Part shown: one piece after another, positions 1 through 8,346 of the stretch | Layout: the number at the start of each line of letters is the position of its first letter | Numbering within the stretch: position 1 is the first letter of the stretch | NCBI GenBank assembly: GCA_017849585.1 | Contig: JAFIGT010000039.1 | Coordinates: forward strand, 124,001-188,000 | DNA from: Verrucomicrobium sp. | GTDB taxonomy: Bacteria; Verrucomicrobiota; Verrucomicrobiia; Methylacidiphilales; UBA1321 | Length of the DNA: 64,000 nt | Direction of reading: 5' to 3' | Translations under genes and position numbers: made by a program | The notes under the pieces: generated by a model | Seen by the model: only the letters and a program-made list of their open reading frames with translations | Database searches by the model: none | Told to the model about the DNA's origin: nothing

Positions 1-3000
1 TCCAAATCACCCGACAGACCGGCAATCGCCTCGGTTGAGCCAAAGTTAATCAGGCGCCAGTTGTTCAGGTTGGGAGCCACATACGGCGACGCCGCAACAA
101 CAGTGCTGTATGTTCCCACATATGATGCATTGAACGGTTTGATGCGGAAGCGGTACGTCTGCCATTGCGGGGCTGTATAAACGAATTGCAGCGTCTCGGA
201 ATTCACGGTGCTCACTGTGCTGTAATTCGCTCCATTATCCGAAGATACTTCGATCTGGTACGACGAAGCGCCGTCGACGGTATTCCAGTTCAAGACGATT
301 TCTCCGGTGGCGGTTCCGGGATTTGCGGTGATCGCGGTAATCGTCGCCACGGGTCCCAACGTGAGGGTGATACTGACGGCGGCCGCTTCGCTCGTGGCCA
401 CGCCATCCGTGGCGGTATAGGTAAACATATCGGTTCCGGTATATCCACCGAAGGAACGATACGAGTAGGCGCCGGTCGTAGCATTCACACTCACCGTGCC
501 ATGGGCGGGAGCTTGCGCGATCGCGTAGGTCACTGTTTTTCCCTCGGGATCGACGGCGCTGACATTGCCCGTGGCGGGTGTATTGGAAAAAGCTGAAAGC
601 GTTTTCGGAGCAGCCAGCGGAGGGAAATCCGCGGGAATAACCGTCAACAGCCGGAACGCATCGCGTTTGTTTCCCAGCACATCCGTCGCCACGACGGTCA
701 ACGCATGAGTTCCCGCGGTGGGAGTAAACGTCCAACGCCACAAGGGTCCGGTCGTCAAGGCCCCCAACCACGTCGCGCCATCATAGAAATCCACCGACGC
801 GAGCGCATTCGTCTGATCGAAATCCCGCGGGTCAATCTCGATGGGCACTGAAGTGCCGGCCGCCACCGAGTCCGCGAATAACGCGGGCGTGACGATGCGC
901 AGCGCGGAATGCGTGGGGATGGCGCTGCGGGTGACGAGATCGGTGGACGTCATCGCGCGATAAATGCGGGCCGTTGTTTCGTCCGGCAACCACGAGGCGG
1001 TGCTGACGACTCCGGTGTAGCTCGCGTAGGGAGCGACCGTCGTGAACGAACTCGTGGCGCTCGGCGTTGTCGCGGACGAATAAGTCGTGCGATCCCCCAG
1101 CCATCCGGAAGTATCCGCGAGCGTCAGTAGCGTGGGAAAGGTTCCAGCCGTGGCCGTGGGGGAGGGTGCCATCGGGCGCGGGTAACGCAGTTTGACCACT
1201 TCCGCAATCCATGCCCAACCGGCCTCCCACGCCTGATTGCCGCCGGTGTTGTGACCTACATTCCAGTTCATGCAGAAGGCCACTTGCGCCCCCTGGCTGC
1301 GCCACCAAGTGAACATCTCCTGCGCTTTCAGGGGATTGGTGAAGGGATTGTTATCCACCGATCCGGGCACAAAGAGTCCGGGAACTTTTTTGGATGCAGC
1401 ACTCAGCGTGGGATTCGACCACTCGCCACCGCAAAACGGCACGAAAGCGATCACCCGCTCCGGCCAATTCCGCACGAGAAAACACGAATCGAAGGCTCCG
1501 CGCGAAAACCCGGCGATGGCCAGAGGCGCATTGGAAATTTCCGGGCGACCTGAGACAGCGGCCGCTTGGTTCAGCACCTCCTGCACGGCGGCTTTGATCT
1601 TGGCCGTATCGTTGCCCATCAGATTCATGCGCGCGCCCTGCGTGTAACCGATCAAACCGAAGCCCATCGCGCGCGCCGCCTCCTGCGCCACCAAATCATG
1701 TGCCAGGTAGCGATAGTCCGAGCCATCACCGGGCCCGATGAAAACAATGCCGCGAATGACCGGCTCCGTGGCGGGCAACCACAATCGAAAACTTCCCGAC
1801 TCCGTGCTGGTGGTCGTGCTATAGGTCGCGGTGAAAGTCCAAAACGGTTCCGCAAGAATCCGAGACGAATCGGCTTCGACGCGCACATTATCCCATGAGG
1901 TCAAATTGGTGGTGCCTGCGGTTGATTCCGTGTACCGAATCGATTCCAGCATCAATGCCGAGTCACCGTTCGCGCCCCATTTCGAACGCACTAGTTGATG
2001 CAGTCCGCTGAAGCGTGAGGTATTGCTTCCGCGCGTATTGGCGCCTCCCGCCACATCTTCGTATGAACCAGTCAGGCGATAGCGCGTACCATTGATGGCC
2101 AGATCGATGGTGCTGAATTTTGCGCTACCCAGATAGACGGTTCCATCGGCGGAGGAGCCGTTGAAGGGATACTTGTTCGCCGGTTGGGCCAGATCCTCGG
2201 GACTTGCTCCCGAGCCATCGGTCTTCGCAATCAACGAGACGTTGTTGTCTGCCCGTGCCGCCACCACGAAGGCATCATTGGCGCTGGTCGACGTTCCCGT
2301 CTGTGATGCCAGCGAAAAGCGCATGCGCTGTCGCGACGTGGCGGCGGTGCCGCTCAGGCTTACCGTTGCTTGAAATCGCAATTGTCGGTCGAAGAAATTG
2401 AATCGCGATTGCACGGGTGTAGTGCTGGAAAGTAAGACATAGTCTGTTCCGGTCGACGTGGACGTTTGTAACAAACAGCCATTTGTCTCCGTGATTGTAC
2501 TGGTAAACGGCAGCGTGGAGGACCACGCTGCGCTCTCGCTGTTACTGTCGGCTACCACGCCATTGTTGAAGCTGTCCTCAAAAACCTTGGCCGGTTCCAG
2601 ATTTTCCACGCGGAAATTATCCACCGTGGCGGTCGTGATCTGACCGGCTCCGGCCGTTGAATTGCGCACCACTTCAAACTGCAATGCCGTTTTGCCGTCC
2701 GTACCCCAACGCGCGATGGAGAGCCCGTGTTGACCGCTGAAAGTCGATACTCCCGCCCCGCCCGTATACTGCACAACGAGGGTGTAATCGGTCGCATCCA
2801 CTGTGAGCTCGAAGCGTGTGACCACTCCGGCCTGCGCCACATTATTGATTAATCTTCCCACGCTCTCCACCGAGGCGTTTGGCTGGTCCCGCTTTGCGCT
2901 GAGCGACACCGTTTTGTCGGCTTTTAAAATCACCGCGAGCACATCCTTCTCGGGATACGCACTGTTCGATCCGCCGTTCAACACGAAGCGGAGATGACTC

Positions 3001-3380
3001 TGATTCGCCACGCTTCCCGCTATCGTCACATCCGCGGAGAAGCGGAGTTTGCGCTGGAAAAAATTCCACTCTTGCTGCGGCGATCCCGAACTGAGACGGG
3101 GCGCAATCACGCCTGCGTAGGTGGACGTATCGCCCGCGGTGATCGTCAGCTTGCCCGCGGTTTCCACGATCGTGCTATAGGTATCTGTGTAGGGCGTCCA
3201 AAATCCCGTGATTGCATCACTGTTCGACGCCGAGCCGTTTTCGTAGCGATCCAGAAACAACGGAGTTTGCCCCGAGACCGAGAGCAGGTCGACCCCTCCC
3301 ATGGCCAGCACGATGAGGAGGCTGAGATGCCAACTGTTCCACTGCCGAATTCTAATTTGATGAGAGAAGCCGTGATTCAT
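1..3380 (-). CDS. Giant secreted multidomain alpha/beta-hydrolase (3' end cut by window)
   Basis: One frame stays open from the ATG at 3380 to the left edge, so at least 1126 residues are encoded and the C-terminus is missing. The N-terminus has a hydrophobic export signal (LSLLIVLAMGGVDLLSVSG). Residues ~30-470 look like two LamG/concanavalin-type modules. Residues ~510-790 form an alpha/beta-hydrolase with the nucleophile elbow G-F-S-R-G (Ser626) and a later histidine in NVGHNTGG. Ig-like, cadherin-like and fibronectin-III-like segments follow. The hydrolase part is paralogous to the protein at 30731-33595 (shared pattern: VIRGIVFIGPGDGSDYRYL versus VVRGVVMIYGGTGGDYRYY). It is probably an extracellular esterase or depolymerase, but the substrate is unknown. 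No clear Shine-Dalgarno sequence precedes the start; a perfect palindrome lies directly upstream. Confidence 0.85.
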   Translation of the reverse strand, partial: MNHGFSHQIRIRQWNSWHLSLLIVLAMGGVDLLSVSGQTPLFLDRYENGSASNSDAITGFWTPYTDTYSTIVETAGKLTITAGDTSTYAGVIAPRLSSGSPQQEWNFFQRKLRFSADVTIAGSVANQSHLRFVLNGGSNSAYPEKDVLAVILKADKTVSLSAKRDQPNASVESVGRLINNVAQAGVVTRFELTVDATDYTLVVQYTGGAGVSTFSGQHGLSIARWGTDGKTALQFEVVRNSTAGAGQITTATVDNFRVENLEPAKVFEDSFNNGVVADSNSESAAWSSTLPFTSTITETNGCLLQTSTSTGTDYVLLSSTTPVQSRFNFFDRQLRFQATVSLSGTAATSRQRMRFSLASQTGTSTSANDAFVVAARADNNVSLIAKTDGSGASPEDLAQPANKYPFNGSSADGTVYLGSAKFSTIDLAINGTRYRLTGSYEDVAGGANTRGSNTSRFSGLHQLVRSKWGANGDSALMLESIRYTESTAGTTNLTSWDNVRVEADSSRILAEPFWTFTATYSTTTSTESGSFRLWLPATEPVIRGIVFIGPGDGSDYRYLAHDLVAQEAARAMGFGLIGYTQGARMNLMGNDTAKIKAAVQEVLNQAAAVSGRPEISNAPLAIAGFSRGAFDSCFLVRNWPERVIAFVPFCGGEWSNPTLSAASKKVPGLFVPGSVDNNPFTNPLKAQEMFTWWRSQGAQVAFCMNWNVGHNTGGNQAWEAGWAWIAEVVKLRYPRPMAPSPTATAGTFPTLLTLADTSGWLGDRTTYSSATTPSATSSFTTVAPYASYTGVVSTASWLPDETTARIYRAMTSTDLVTRSAIPTHSALRIVTPALFADSVAAGTSVPIEIDPRDFDQTNALASVDFYDGATWLGALTTGPLWRWTFTPTAGTHALTVVATDVLGNKRDAFRLLTVIPADFPPLAAPKTLSAFSNTPATGNVSAVDPEGKTVTYAIAQAPAHGTVSVNATTGAYSYRSFGGYTGTDMFTYTATDGVATSEAAAVSITLTLGPVATITAITANPGTATGEIVLNWNTVDGASSYQIEVSSDNGANYSTVSTVNSETLQFVYTAPQWQTYRFRIKPFNASYVGTYSTVVAASPYVAPNLNNWRLINFGSTEAIAGLSGDL

Positions 3381-3382
3381 TT

Positions 3383-3394
3383 TTGTGATCACAA
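3383..3394. promoter_or_regulatory. 12-bp perfect palindrome upstream of the secreted hydrolase
   Basis: TTGTGATCACAA is fully self-complementary and ends three bases before the start codon at 3380. Its position over the translation start of the minus-strand gene suggests an operator. The inner TGTGATCACA resembles two fused CRP-type half-sites, but the six-base spacer of a CRP site is absent. Function is inferred only. Confidence 0.35.
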
Positions 3395-3519
3395 CATCGA
3401 GGGCGTCGACTTCATCCCTCGCGGCGTGCGGCCTTGTTGCGATCGCAAGAATTACATTTTTCTTCTCGAAATTCCTAGGGGACTTCTAATTCAAAAATAG
3501 CAGGAACGTAACGAATCGA

Positions 3520-4131
3520 TCACACTTCAGTGCGGAACGGATGCGGAAAATCGAGTGCCTGCGACGGAAATCCATACCCATCCAGTTCCTGCCAGTCCAA
3601 CGTTGGCACCAACTCTGCGCGCACCAGTTGAATGTGCAAATGTTCGAACACATTGCCATTTGTCGGCCACGTGGCCAGCCGACCGATCACTTCATTTTCC
3701 TGAAGAACCGCGCCCACTTTCGGCAGGTTGGTTTCCAAATGACCCAGTACAATCGCAGGGTGTGCGGCGTCGCGCTGCACGGCGACGCGTCCGCCCCAAC
3801 CGACCTCGTCATCCTTTTTGTAAAACGTATCCACGACCCGTACCGGGAAGGGGAGTTGCACCGGGGTTCCCTTGTGCAAATACACGTCGATACCGAGATG
3901 CGTGAAGTTCTTTTCCGCTTCCATATACGAACCCGACCACATCCATTCCCGCTGTTCCATCCAGCCGCCAAACGATGCTGCGCCGAGTTCAGCCTGCATC
4001 CGGTCGATTGCATGTTGATATGCCGGAGCGCCAACGGGACGTGCCGCACAATGGGTTCGCAGCCACTCGTTGAGATTGACCTCCACGAAATGCGGCACCT
4101 GTGGAAAAAGAGTTTGAATGGTCAGTAACAT
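3520..4131 (-). CDS. M23/LytM-like metallopeptidase-fold protein, no signal peptide
   Basis: A 203-aa protein with the zinc-ligand pattern of peptidase family M23: H78-L-G-I-D82, H131 in GHLET, and H165-L-H167. M23 enzymes usually cut peptidoglycan cross-links outside the cytoplasm, yet this protein begins MLLTIQTLFPQ and shows no signal peptide or transmembrane helix. It may therefore act inside the cell, be exported another way, or have lost the wall-hydrolase role. The gene starts 13 nt after the stop of the upstream GNAT gene, so the two are probably co-transcribed. The ATG at 4131 has no strong ribosome-binding site. The family assignment is from motifs only. Confidence 0.7.
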   Translation of the reverse strand: MLLTIQTLFPQVPHFVEVNLNEWLRTHCAARPVGAPAYQHAIDRMQAELGAASFGGWMEQREWMWSGSYMEAEKNFTHLGIDVYLHKGTPVQLPFPVRVVDTFYKKDDEVGWGGRVAVQRDAAHPAIVLGHLETNLPKVGAVLQENEVIGRLATWPTNGNVFEHLHIQLVRAELVPTLDWQELDGYGFPSQALDFPHPFRTEV

Positions 4132-4144
4132 GAGAAAATTGGGA

Positions 4145-4771
4145 TCAAAATGAATTCGTTTTCGGATCGGCCTTCACCAGCAACTTGCGCACTGGTACTG
4201 GCAACCGCAGCAGGCCATGCCCACGGCCATCTGTGCCTACCGCCACGCCGCCCGCGCTGGTTAGAATCGCCCGTCCCGCGTCCGACCACGCTGTGGCCAG
4301 TGCCTCTTCGAACACCACTCCCTGCTTGCGCCACTCGGACTGCTCCATTACGGCGTGATTCCACAACTTGCGCAAATACCCGTGACCCTGGCAGGCCGGA
4401 TGTACCATCATCGACAGCAAATAGAGATAGACCGGCTCCGACAGCGGTGGCTTGCCCACCGTATCCTCAGGGCGAATTTGTCCGTCGCGCAAATGCCCGG
4501 TCAGCAGACGGTCCCGCGCCGCGCGATTCAGCCACAGCCAGTGCACCGAGCCCATGATCACGCCATCCACCTCCAGGCACACATTCATGTGCGGATTTTT
4601 CTCTGCGATGGCCAGCCAGCCTTCCACTGTGCCCCAATCCTCGGGTTGTAGCGAGCCGAAGCAATACAGATCCATTTCGCGAATGCGCACAATCACATCG
4701 CGGATGCTGGGATACTCCGACCAATTGCGGCAACATGCGCGCTCGTTGCCCTTGCCTGACACAGTACTCAT
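4145..4771 (-). CDS. GNAT-like N-acetyltransferase
   Basis: About 208 aa from the ATG at 4771. The frame extends upstream to 4906, but that part is Cys/Arg-rich and does not look like protein. The core shows a GNAT pattern: a beta-strand segment VCLEVDGVIMGSVHWLW, then YLYLLSMMVHPACQGHGYLRKLWNHAV, where the HPxxQGxGYxRKL stretch corresponds to the acetyl-CoA pyrophosphate-binding motif A. Acceptor substrate unknown. It lies head-to-tail with the M23-like gene. The start is uncertain; an internal Met at IREMDLYCF is an alternative. Confidence 0.6.
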   Translation of the reverse strand: MSTVSGKGNERACCRNWSEYPSIRDVIVRIREMDLYCFGSLQPEDWGTVEGWLAIAEKNPHMNVCLEVDGVIMGSVHWLWLNRAARDRLLTGHLRDGQIRPEDTVGKPPLSEPVYLYLLSMMVHPACQGHGYLRKLWNHAVMEQSEWRKQGVVFEEALATAWSDAGRAILTSAGGVAVGTDGRGHGLLRLPVPVRKLLVKADPKTNSF

Positions 4772-4910
4772 GCCACAGACACCATAAACGGCTGCAGTTT
4801 CCCTGCAACTGGGAATCTGGATACGGCAGGGACATGTCTGTGCACTCCTTGACCTTGCCACGACGCACGCTACTTTTTCTCTGAACCGCCCCACCCTTCC
4901 CTTCATCTGT

Positions 4911-5345
4911 ATGTACTCGCACCTTCTGGCCAGTCACAATATCCTCCGCTGGGCGGTATTTCTCCTGGGACTTTGGGCTGTAGCGGATCGCTGGCGGGCG
5001 GTCCTTCGCGCCAAGGATATAACCACACCACTCTCGAGCACGCTCTTCATTGGCTTTCTGGATGTGCAGCTTCTCATTGGAGTCCTGCTCTATATCTACA
5101 GTCCTTTGCGCAGCATCGCATTCGCCAATCCCGGTTCCGTTCTCGCGGACGAAACCGGTTACCTGATATTCATCCACTCGATCCTCATGATCGTCGCGAT
5201 CATTGGCGCACATGCGGCGAACGTGATTTCCAAGTGCAATTTCGATTCTGCCCTGAAGCGGCAGGTCACGGCCTTGCTCTTGACCATTTCATTTTTGATT
5301 CTAGGTTTTTCCATCCCTTGGTGGAGACCCCTCATACGCCTATGA
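4911..5345 (+). CDS. Small four-helix integral membrane protein
   Basis: A 144-aa protein with about four hydrophobic helices (HNILRWAVFLLGLWAV, FIGFLDVQLLIGVLLYIY, FIHSILMIVAIIGAHAA, ALLLTISFLILGFSIPWW). Several histidines lie in or near helices (H4, H9, the H in FIHSI, the H in GAHAA), as in small cytochrome-b-like membrane proteins, but heme binding is not shown. Its stop overlaps the start of the next gene by four bases (ATGA), which implies translational coupling. I do not recognise a named family with confidence. Confidence 0.7.
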   Translation: MYSHLLASHNILRWAVFLLGLWAVADRWRAVLRAKDITTPLSSTLFIGFLDVQLLIGVLLYIYSPLRSIAFANPGSVLADETGYLIFIHSILMIVAIIGAHAANVISKCNFDSALKRQVTALLLTISFLILGFSIPWWRPLIRL

Positions 5346-5710
5346 TCGAGACCCCTGCAAAATTACCCGCATCTGAGACAAAACTCGGTCGCTGGAAACA
5401 ACTCTTCACCCCACTCGGTCGTTTGCAGGCCATGAGCTATGCCGAAGGAGTTTCCCTCCTGCTGCTAGTCGGCATCGCTGTTCCCTTGAAGTATGCGGCG
5501 GACTTGCCCATTGCGGTATCGATACTCGGTCCGATCCACGGTGTCGCCTTTATTCTCTACAGCTTGTGGCTTGCCGAATGTGCTTTCGCCGGAAAGTGGA
5601 AATTCGGAGAAGTGTTCAAACTTTGGTTATCTAGTTTTATCCCACTCGGCTTTTTCTATTCCTGCGCCGTCATACGCCGGAAGCAATTCGCTACGGCGCA
5701 GACGTCATGA
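5342..5710 (+). CDS. DUF3817-like small membrane protein
   Basis: A 122-aa protein with the start ATG overlapping the previous stop (ATGA). After a short polar N-terminus comes LGRLQAMSYAEGVSLLLLV, a hydrophobic GPIHGVAFILYSLWL helix and a C-terminal helix FIPLGFFYSCAVIRR. This layout (xRxLxxxEGxSxLxLL...GxxHGxxFxxY) is that of the DUF3817 integral membrane family; no biochemical function is established. The 3' end overlaps the convergent gene at 5705 by six bases. Confidence 0.75.
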   Translation: MIETPAKLPASETKLGRWKQLFTPLGRLQAMSYAEGVSLLLLVGIAVPLKYAADLPIAVSILGPIHGVAFILYSLWLAECAFAGKWKFGEVFKLWLSSFIPLGFFYSCAVIRRKQFATAQTS

Positions 5711-8194
5711 TTCGACTATCCAGAGGGCGTGGATGGCGGCGATGAATCCACGGTCTTTCCACCAATGCAGGAGTTGGGTTTGATCGGTCTTGATCAGGAC
5801 CGAGAGTTGCCCTTGGGAATTGATGTCCGCTGCGTGTAGATCGACACAAAAAAAGGCTTCCGGGCTGTCTGCGCTGGTGGGCAGCTTCCATAAGCCGCAG
5901 TCGCGCTTGCCGACGACGACGCGGTATTGCGCGTCGAGCGATTGCGGATCAAAAGAGTGAAGAATCAACTTCCAGTGGTGCTGTGTGGTATTGGAGGGGA
6001 AACCATCAACACGAAATGGAAGATTTCTCGGATGGTACCAGAAACTTTGTCCAGGGGAGTAGGCGATGACGCCATCCGCTTTTTCGTGGCCGTGCAAAGT
6101 CGGGTGAGCGATCGTGACATGATCAAAATCACCCGAGCGGCTGCGGGTGCCGAGGGGAAGTTTGGCTCCACAGAAGAGTTCGTAGGCGATCTTTTCACTG
6201 GGTTGTAGTTGTTGTTCGACGCGCTGTTGCAGGGCGGTTTCGTGCCGGGTTAATTCGGCAGCCCAGTCGGCAGGCAGTAGGGCGTTGGCCTGATCGAGCT
6301 TCTGGGCAACCGATTCATCGGGGGAGATGTCTTCGAGCCCGCATTGCCAGAAGCGGTACCAGCCTTGGAGAAGTCCGAACTCGAGTTGTAGCGTGCCGGG
6401 GCCGACAAGACCGAGCGTTCCGGTGGCGCTATCGACGCGTGTGCGTTTTTTGAGTTCGACCGTGGCGGTGAAGGATCGAGTCAATGGCGCATCCAGATGG
6501 AGGTAAGTATGACGTTGGCTCCCTTGATCGAAGGTTTGCATTTTCCAGAGATCGTCCCGTCGTGTCCGGGCGTTCGGAGTGTCGACCAAGGCGAGATCGA
6601 GCTCCCCCGACCAACCTGCCGGGAGTTCGATCACTGATACGCAGCGATGGTCTTCGAGCTCGGGCAGACGTATGATCGGGAAAGGTGATTGCGTGAGCTT
6701 GGCATCCCAAATCGCGACGGGGATTGTTCTCGCGAGTGGCGTGCGAGCTTCCAGATGCAGGATGTTCTGTCGACGTTGGGCGACAAGGTTGTAGCGGTTA
6801 TCAGACGAGTAATCGTGCGGCGCGTGCATGTCGCGAGTGGCGTAGCTCCAGCGTTCGAGATAGTCGTAGTGGAAGTAGGGCAGATGCTCGTTTTCGCGAA
6901 TGACTGCCTTGTAATGGCGTCGCTCCAGCACGACGGAATCTCCAGCCTGACCGGGCTTGTTGTTCACGGTGACGCCGACCCAGTAGTCGCGTTGGCGGAA
7001 GGCCGTTTCGGGATGGCCCGGTTGGTGGCGGTCGAAGTAGGCGACGACATCATCGCTGGTGGCGAAGACGAGTGACTCGGTTTTCGACTGCTCGATGAGC
7101 GCTTCAAGTCCGCGCTGATTGTATTCGGTCATGTTGGCTGTGCCGAAGGTGCGCCCGAATTCGAATCCGGCCACGAAGAAAAAAGGGTCGTTCGAGAGCG
7201 AGGTCCAGCTGCGCAAGGTATCCTTGAGGAACTGGCGATAGCGTGTGGATTCACTGCCGGAATCCGCTGCTCGCAGCCAACGCGTGAAATGAGAAGGTGA
7301 CAGGACGAAGTCGCCCCACATGGTCAGGTGCGGGATGAGCACATGATAGTGATTCATCGTGATGGCCAGGACGCCGCCTTTGGTGCGTGTTCCGGCTTTG
7401 CGAAAGTCGTCGGGCGCCACCCAGAACGGACACGTGGGCATGCCCCAGTGATTGATCGCCCATTCACCGTCAGACCAGTTTTGCTCCGGCACGACGGAGT
7501 GCAGGACGCGAATGCCGCGTTTCTTGAGAGCTTCGACAAATCGGTTGCACGGTGTGTAGCTGGCGATGCGGGTCAGCGGGGCGTGCCCCTGATCTTCCCA
7601 CCAGTCTTGCAGGAATTCGAGGCGTTTGAGTATTTCCTCCATCGGCATGGCGTCCCAGTTGGCGTCTTCGAAGGCAAGGGACGGATCCATCTCGCCAAAG
7701 TGGTTGGCCATGACGTGGGGTAAAATCGAGTCGCCGAATTCCCTCTCGTAGCGCAGCCAGCGCGGGTCGTATAATGTGAAGTCCTTGGAGCCTTTGTTTT
7801 TTTCCGGGCCGACGTAGTAGTCGGCATTGATGCCGGCCATGTGAATGGTACTCGCGAAGTCTTGCGCGGTGAAGGCACCCACGGTGATTGTGCAGACGGA
7901 CCAACCTTTATCGACGACGGCGAAAGGACGTCGGAACCACTGGCCGTCGATTTCGAGTTCGGCCAGATACATGCCCGGTTCCGTGGGCGTGAACGTCCAC
8001 GCTTCATCGGGGGTTAAGACCACGGTGGTGAGCTCGGCGAAGTTCTTGGCAAGTCCGCGGCAGATTCGCAATTGTCCCGTTCCGTTGCTTTGAAAGGAGA
8101 GAGGCTCTCCCAGCTTGATAAGACGCCCCGGGCTTATATCCAAGGCGACGGTAACGAGCGGACGAGTTTGCGTAGCGAGTAGTGATTCATTCAC
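5705..8194 (-). CDS. Large leaderless protein of the LacI-controlled glucan locus, function unknown
   Basis: An 829-aa protein without a signal peptide (N-terminus MNESLLATQTRPLVTVALDI), so probably cytoplasmic. A beta-rich N-terminal ~110 residues (LSFQSNGTGQLRICRG..TFTPTEPGMYLAELEIDGQWFRRPF, interrupted) precedes a central section with many aromatic and acidic residues (HFGEMDPSLAFEDANWDAM; FFFVAGFEFGRTFG) that could be a deacetylase-like or GH57/GH38-like barrel. The C-terminal third is beta-rich. I cannot assign a family. It starts with GTG preceded by GGAG about nine bases upstream. A 17-bp operator-like palindrome 89 bases upstream is shared with the neighbouring GH71 and LacI genes, which places it in the same regulon. 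A role in intracellular handling of the liberated glucan is inferred. Confidence 0.8.
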   Translation of the reverse strand: MNESLLATQTRPLVTVALDISPGRLIKLGEPLSFQSNGTGQLRICRGLAKNFAELTTVVLTPDEAWTFTPTEPGMYLAELEIDGQWFRRPFAVVDKGWSVCTITVGAFTAQDFASTIHMAGINADYYVGPEKNKGSKDFTLYDPRWLRYEREFGDSILPHVMANHFGEMDPSLAFEDANWDAMPMEEILKRLEFLQDWWEDQGHAPLTRIASYTPCNRFVEALKKRGIRVLHSVVPEQNWSDGEWAINHWGMPTCPFWVAPDDFRKAGTRTKGGVLAITMNHYHVLIPHLTMWGDFVLSPSHFTRWLRAADSGSESTRYRQFLKDTLRSWTSLSNDPFFFVAGFEFGRTFGTANMTEYNQRGLEALIEQSKTESLVFATSDDVVAYFDRHQPGHPETAFRQRDYWVGVTVNNKPGQAGDSVVLERRHYKAVIRENEHLPYFHYDYLERWSYATRDMHAPHDYSSDNRYNLVAQRRQNILHLEARTPLARTIPVAIWDAKLTQSPFPIIRLPELEDHRCVSVIELPAGWSGELDLALVDTPNARTRRDDLWKMQTFDQGSQRHTYLHLDAPLTRSFTATVELKKRTRVDSATGTLGLVGPGTLQLEFGLLQGWYRFWQCGLEDISPDESVAQKLDQANALLPADWAAELTRHETALQQRVEQQLQPSEKIAYELFCGAKLPLGTRSRSGDFDHVTIAHPTLHGHEKADGVIAYSPGQSFWYHPRNLPFRVDGFPSNTTQHHWKLILHSFDPQSLDAQYRVVVGKRDCGLWKLPTSADSPEAFFCVDLHAADINSQGQLSVLIKTDQTQLLHWWKDRGFIAAIHALWIVES

Positions 8195-8282
8195 AGAGAG
8201 AGCTCCGGTTTAGGCTATGAGGTGAAAGGAGATGATCTTTCTTTCAGTCTGAAATAGAGCTTGATGATGTAAAGGATTTCAC

Positions 8283-8299
8283 TGTTGAACAGTTCGACA
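8283..8299. promoter_or_regulatory. LacI-type operator, copy 1
   Basis: TGTTGAACAGTTCGACA matches the odd-centred palindrome TGTCGAACAGTTCGACA at 16 of 17 positions. It lies in the 152-bp gap upstream of the 829-aa gene (start 8194), in the right place to control its promoter. Two more copies lie at 11120 and 12215. Confidence 0.7.
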
Positions 8300-8346
8300 G
8301 CGGAAGCGGTTTGGGTCGTATGCTACAGCCAGGGCTGTATATGGAA

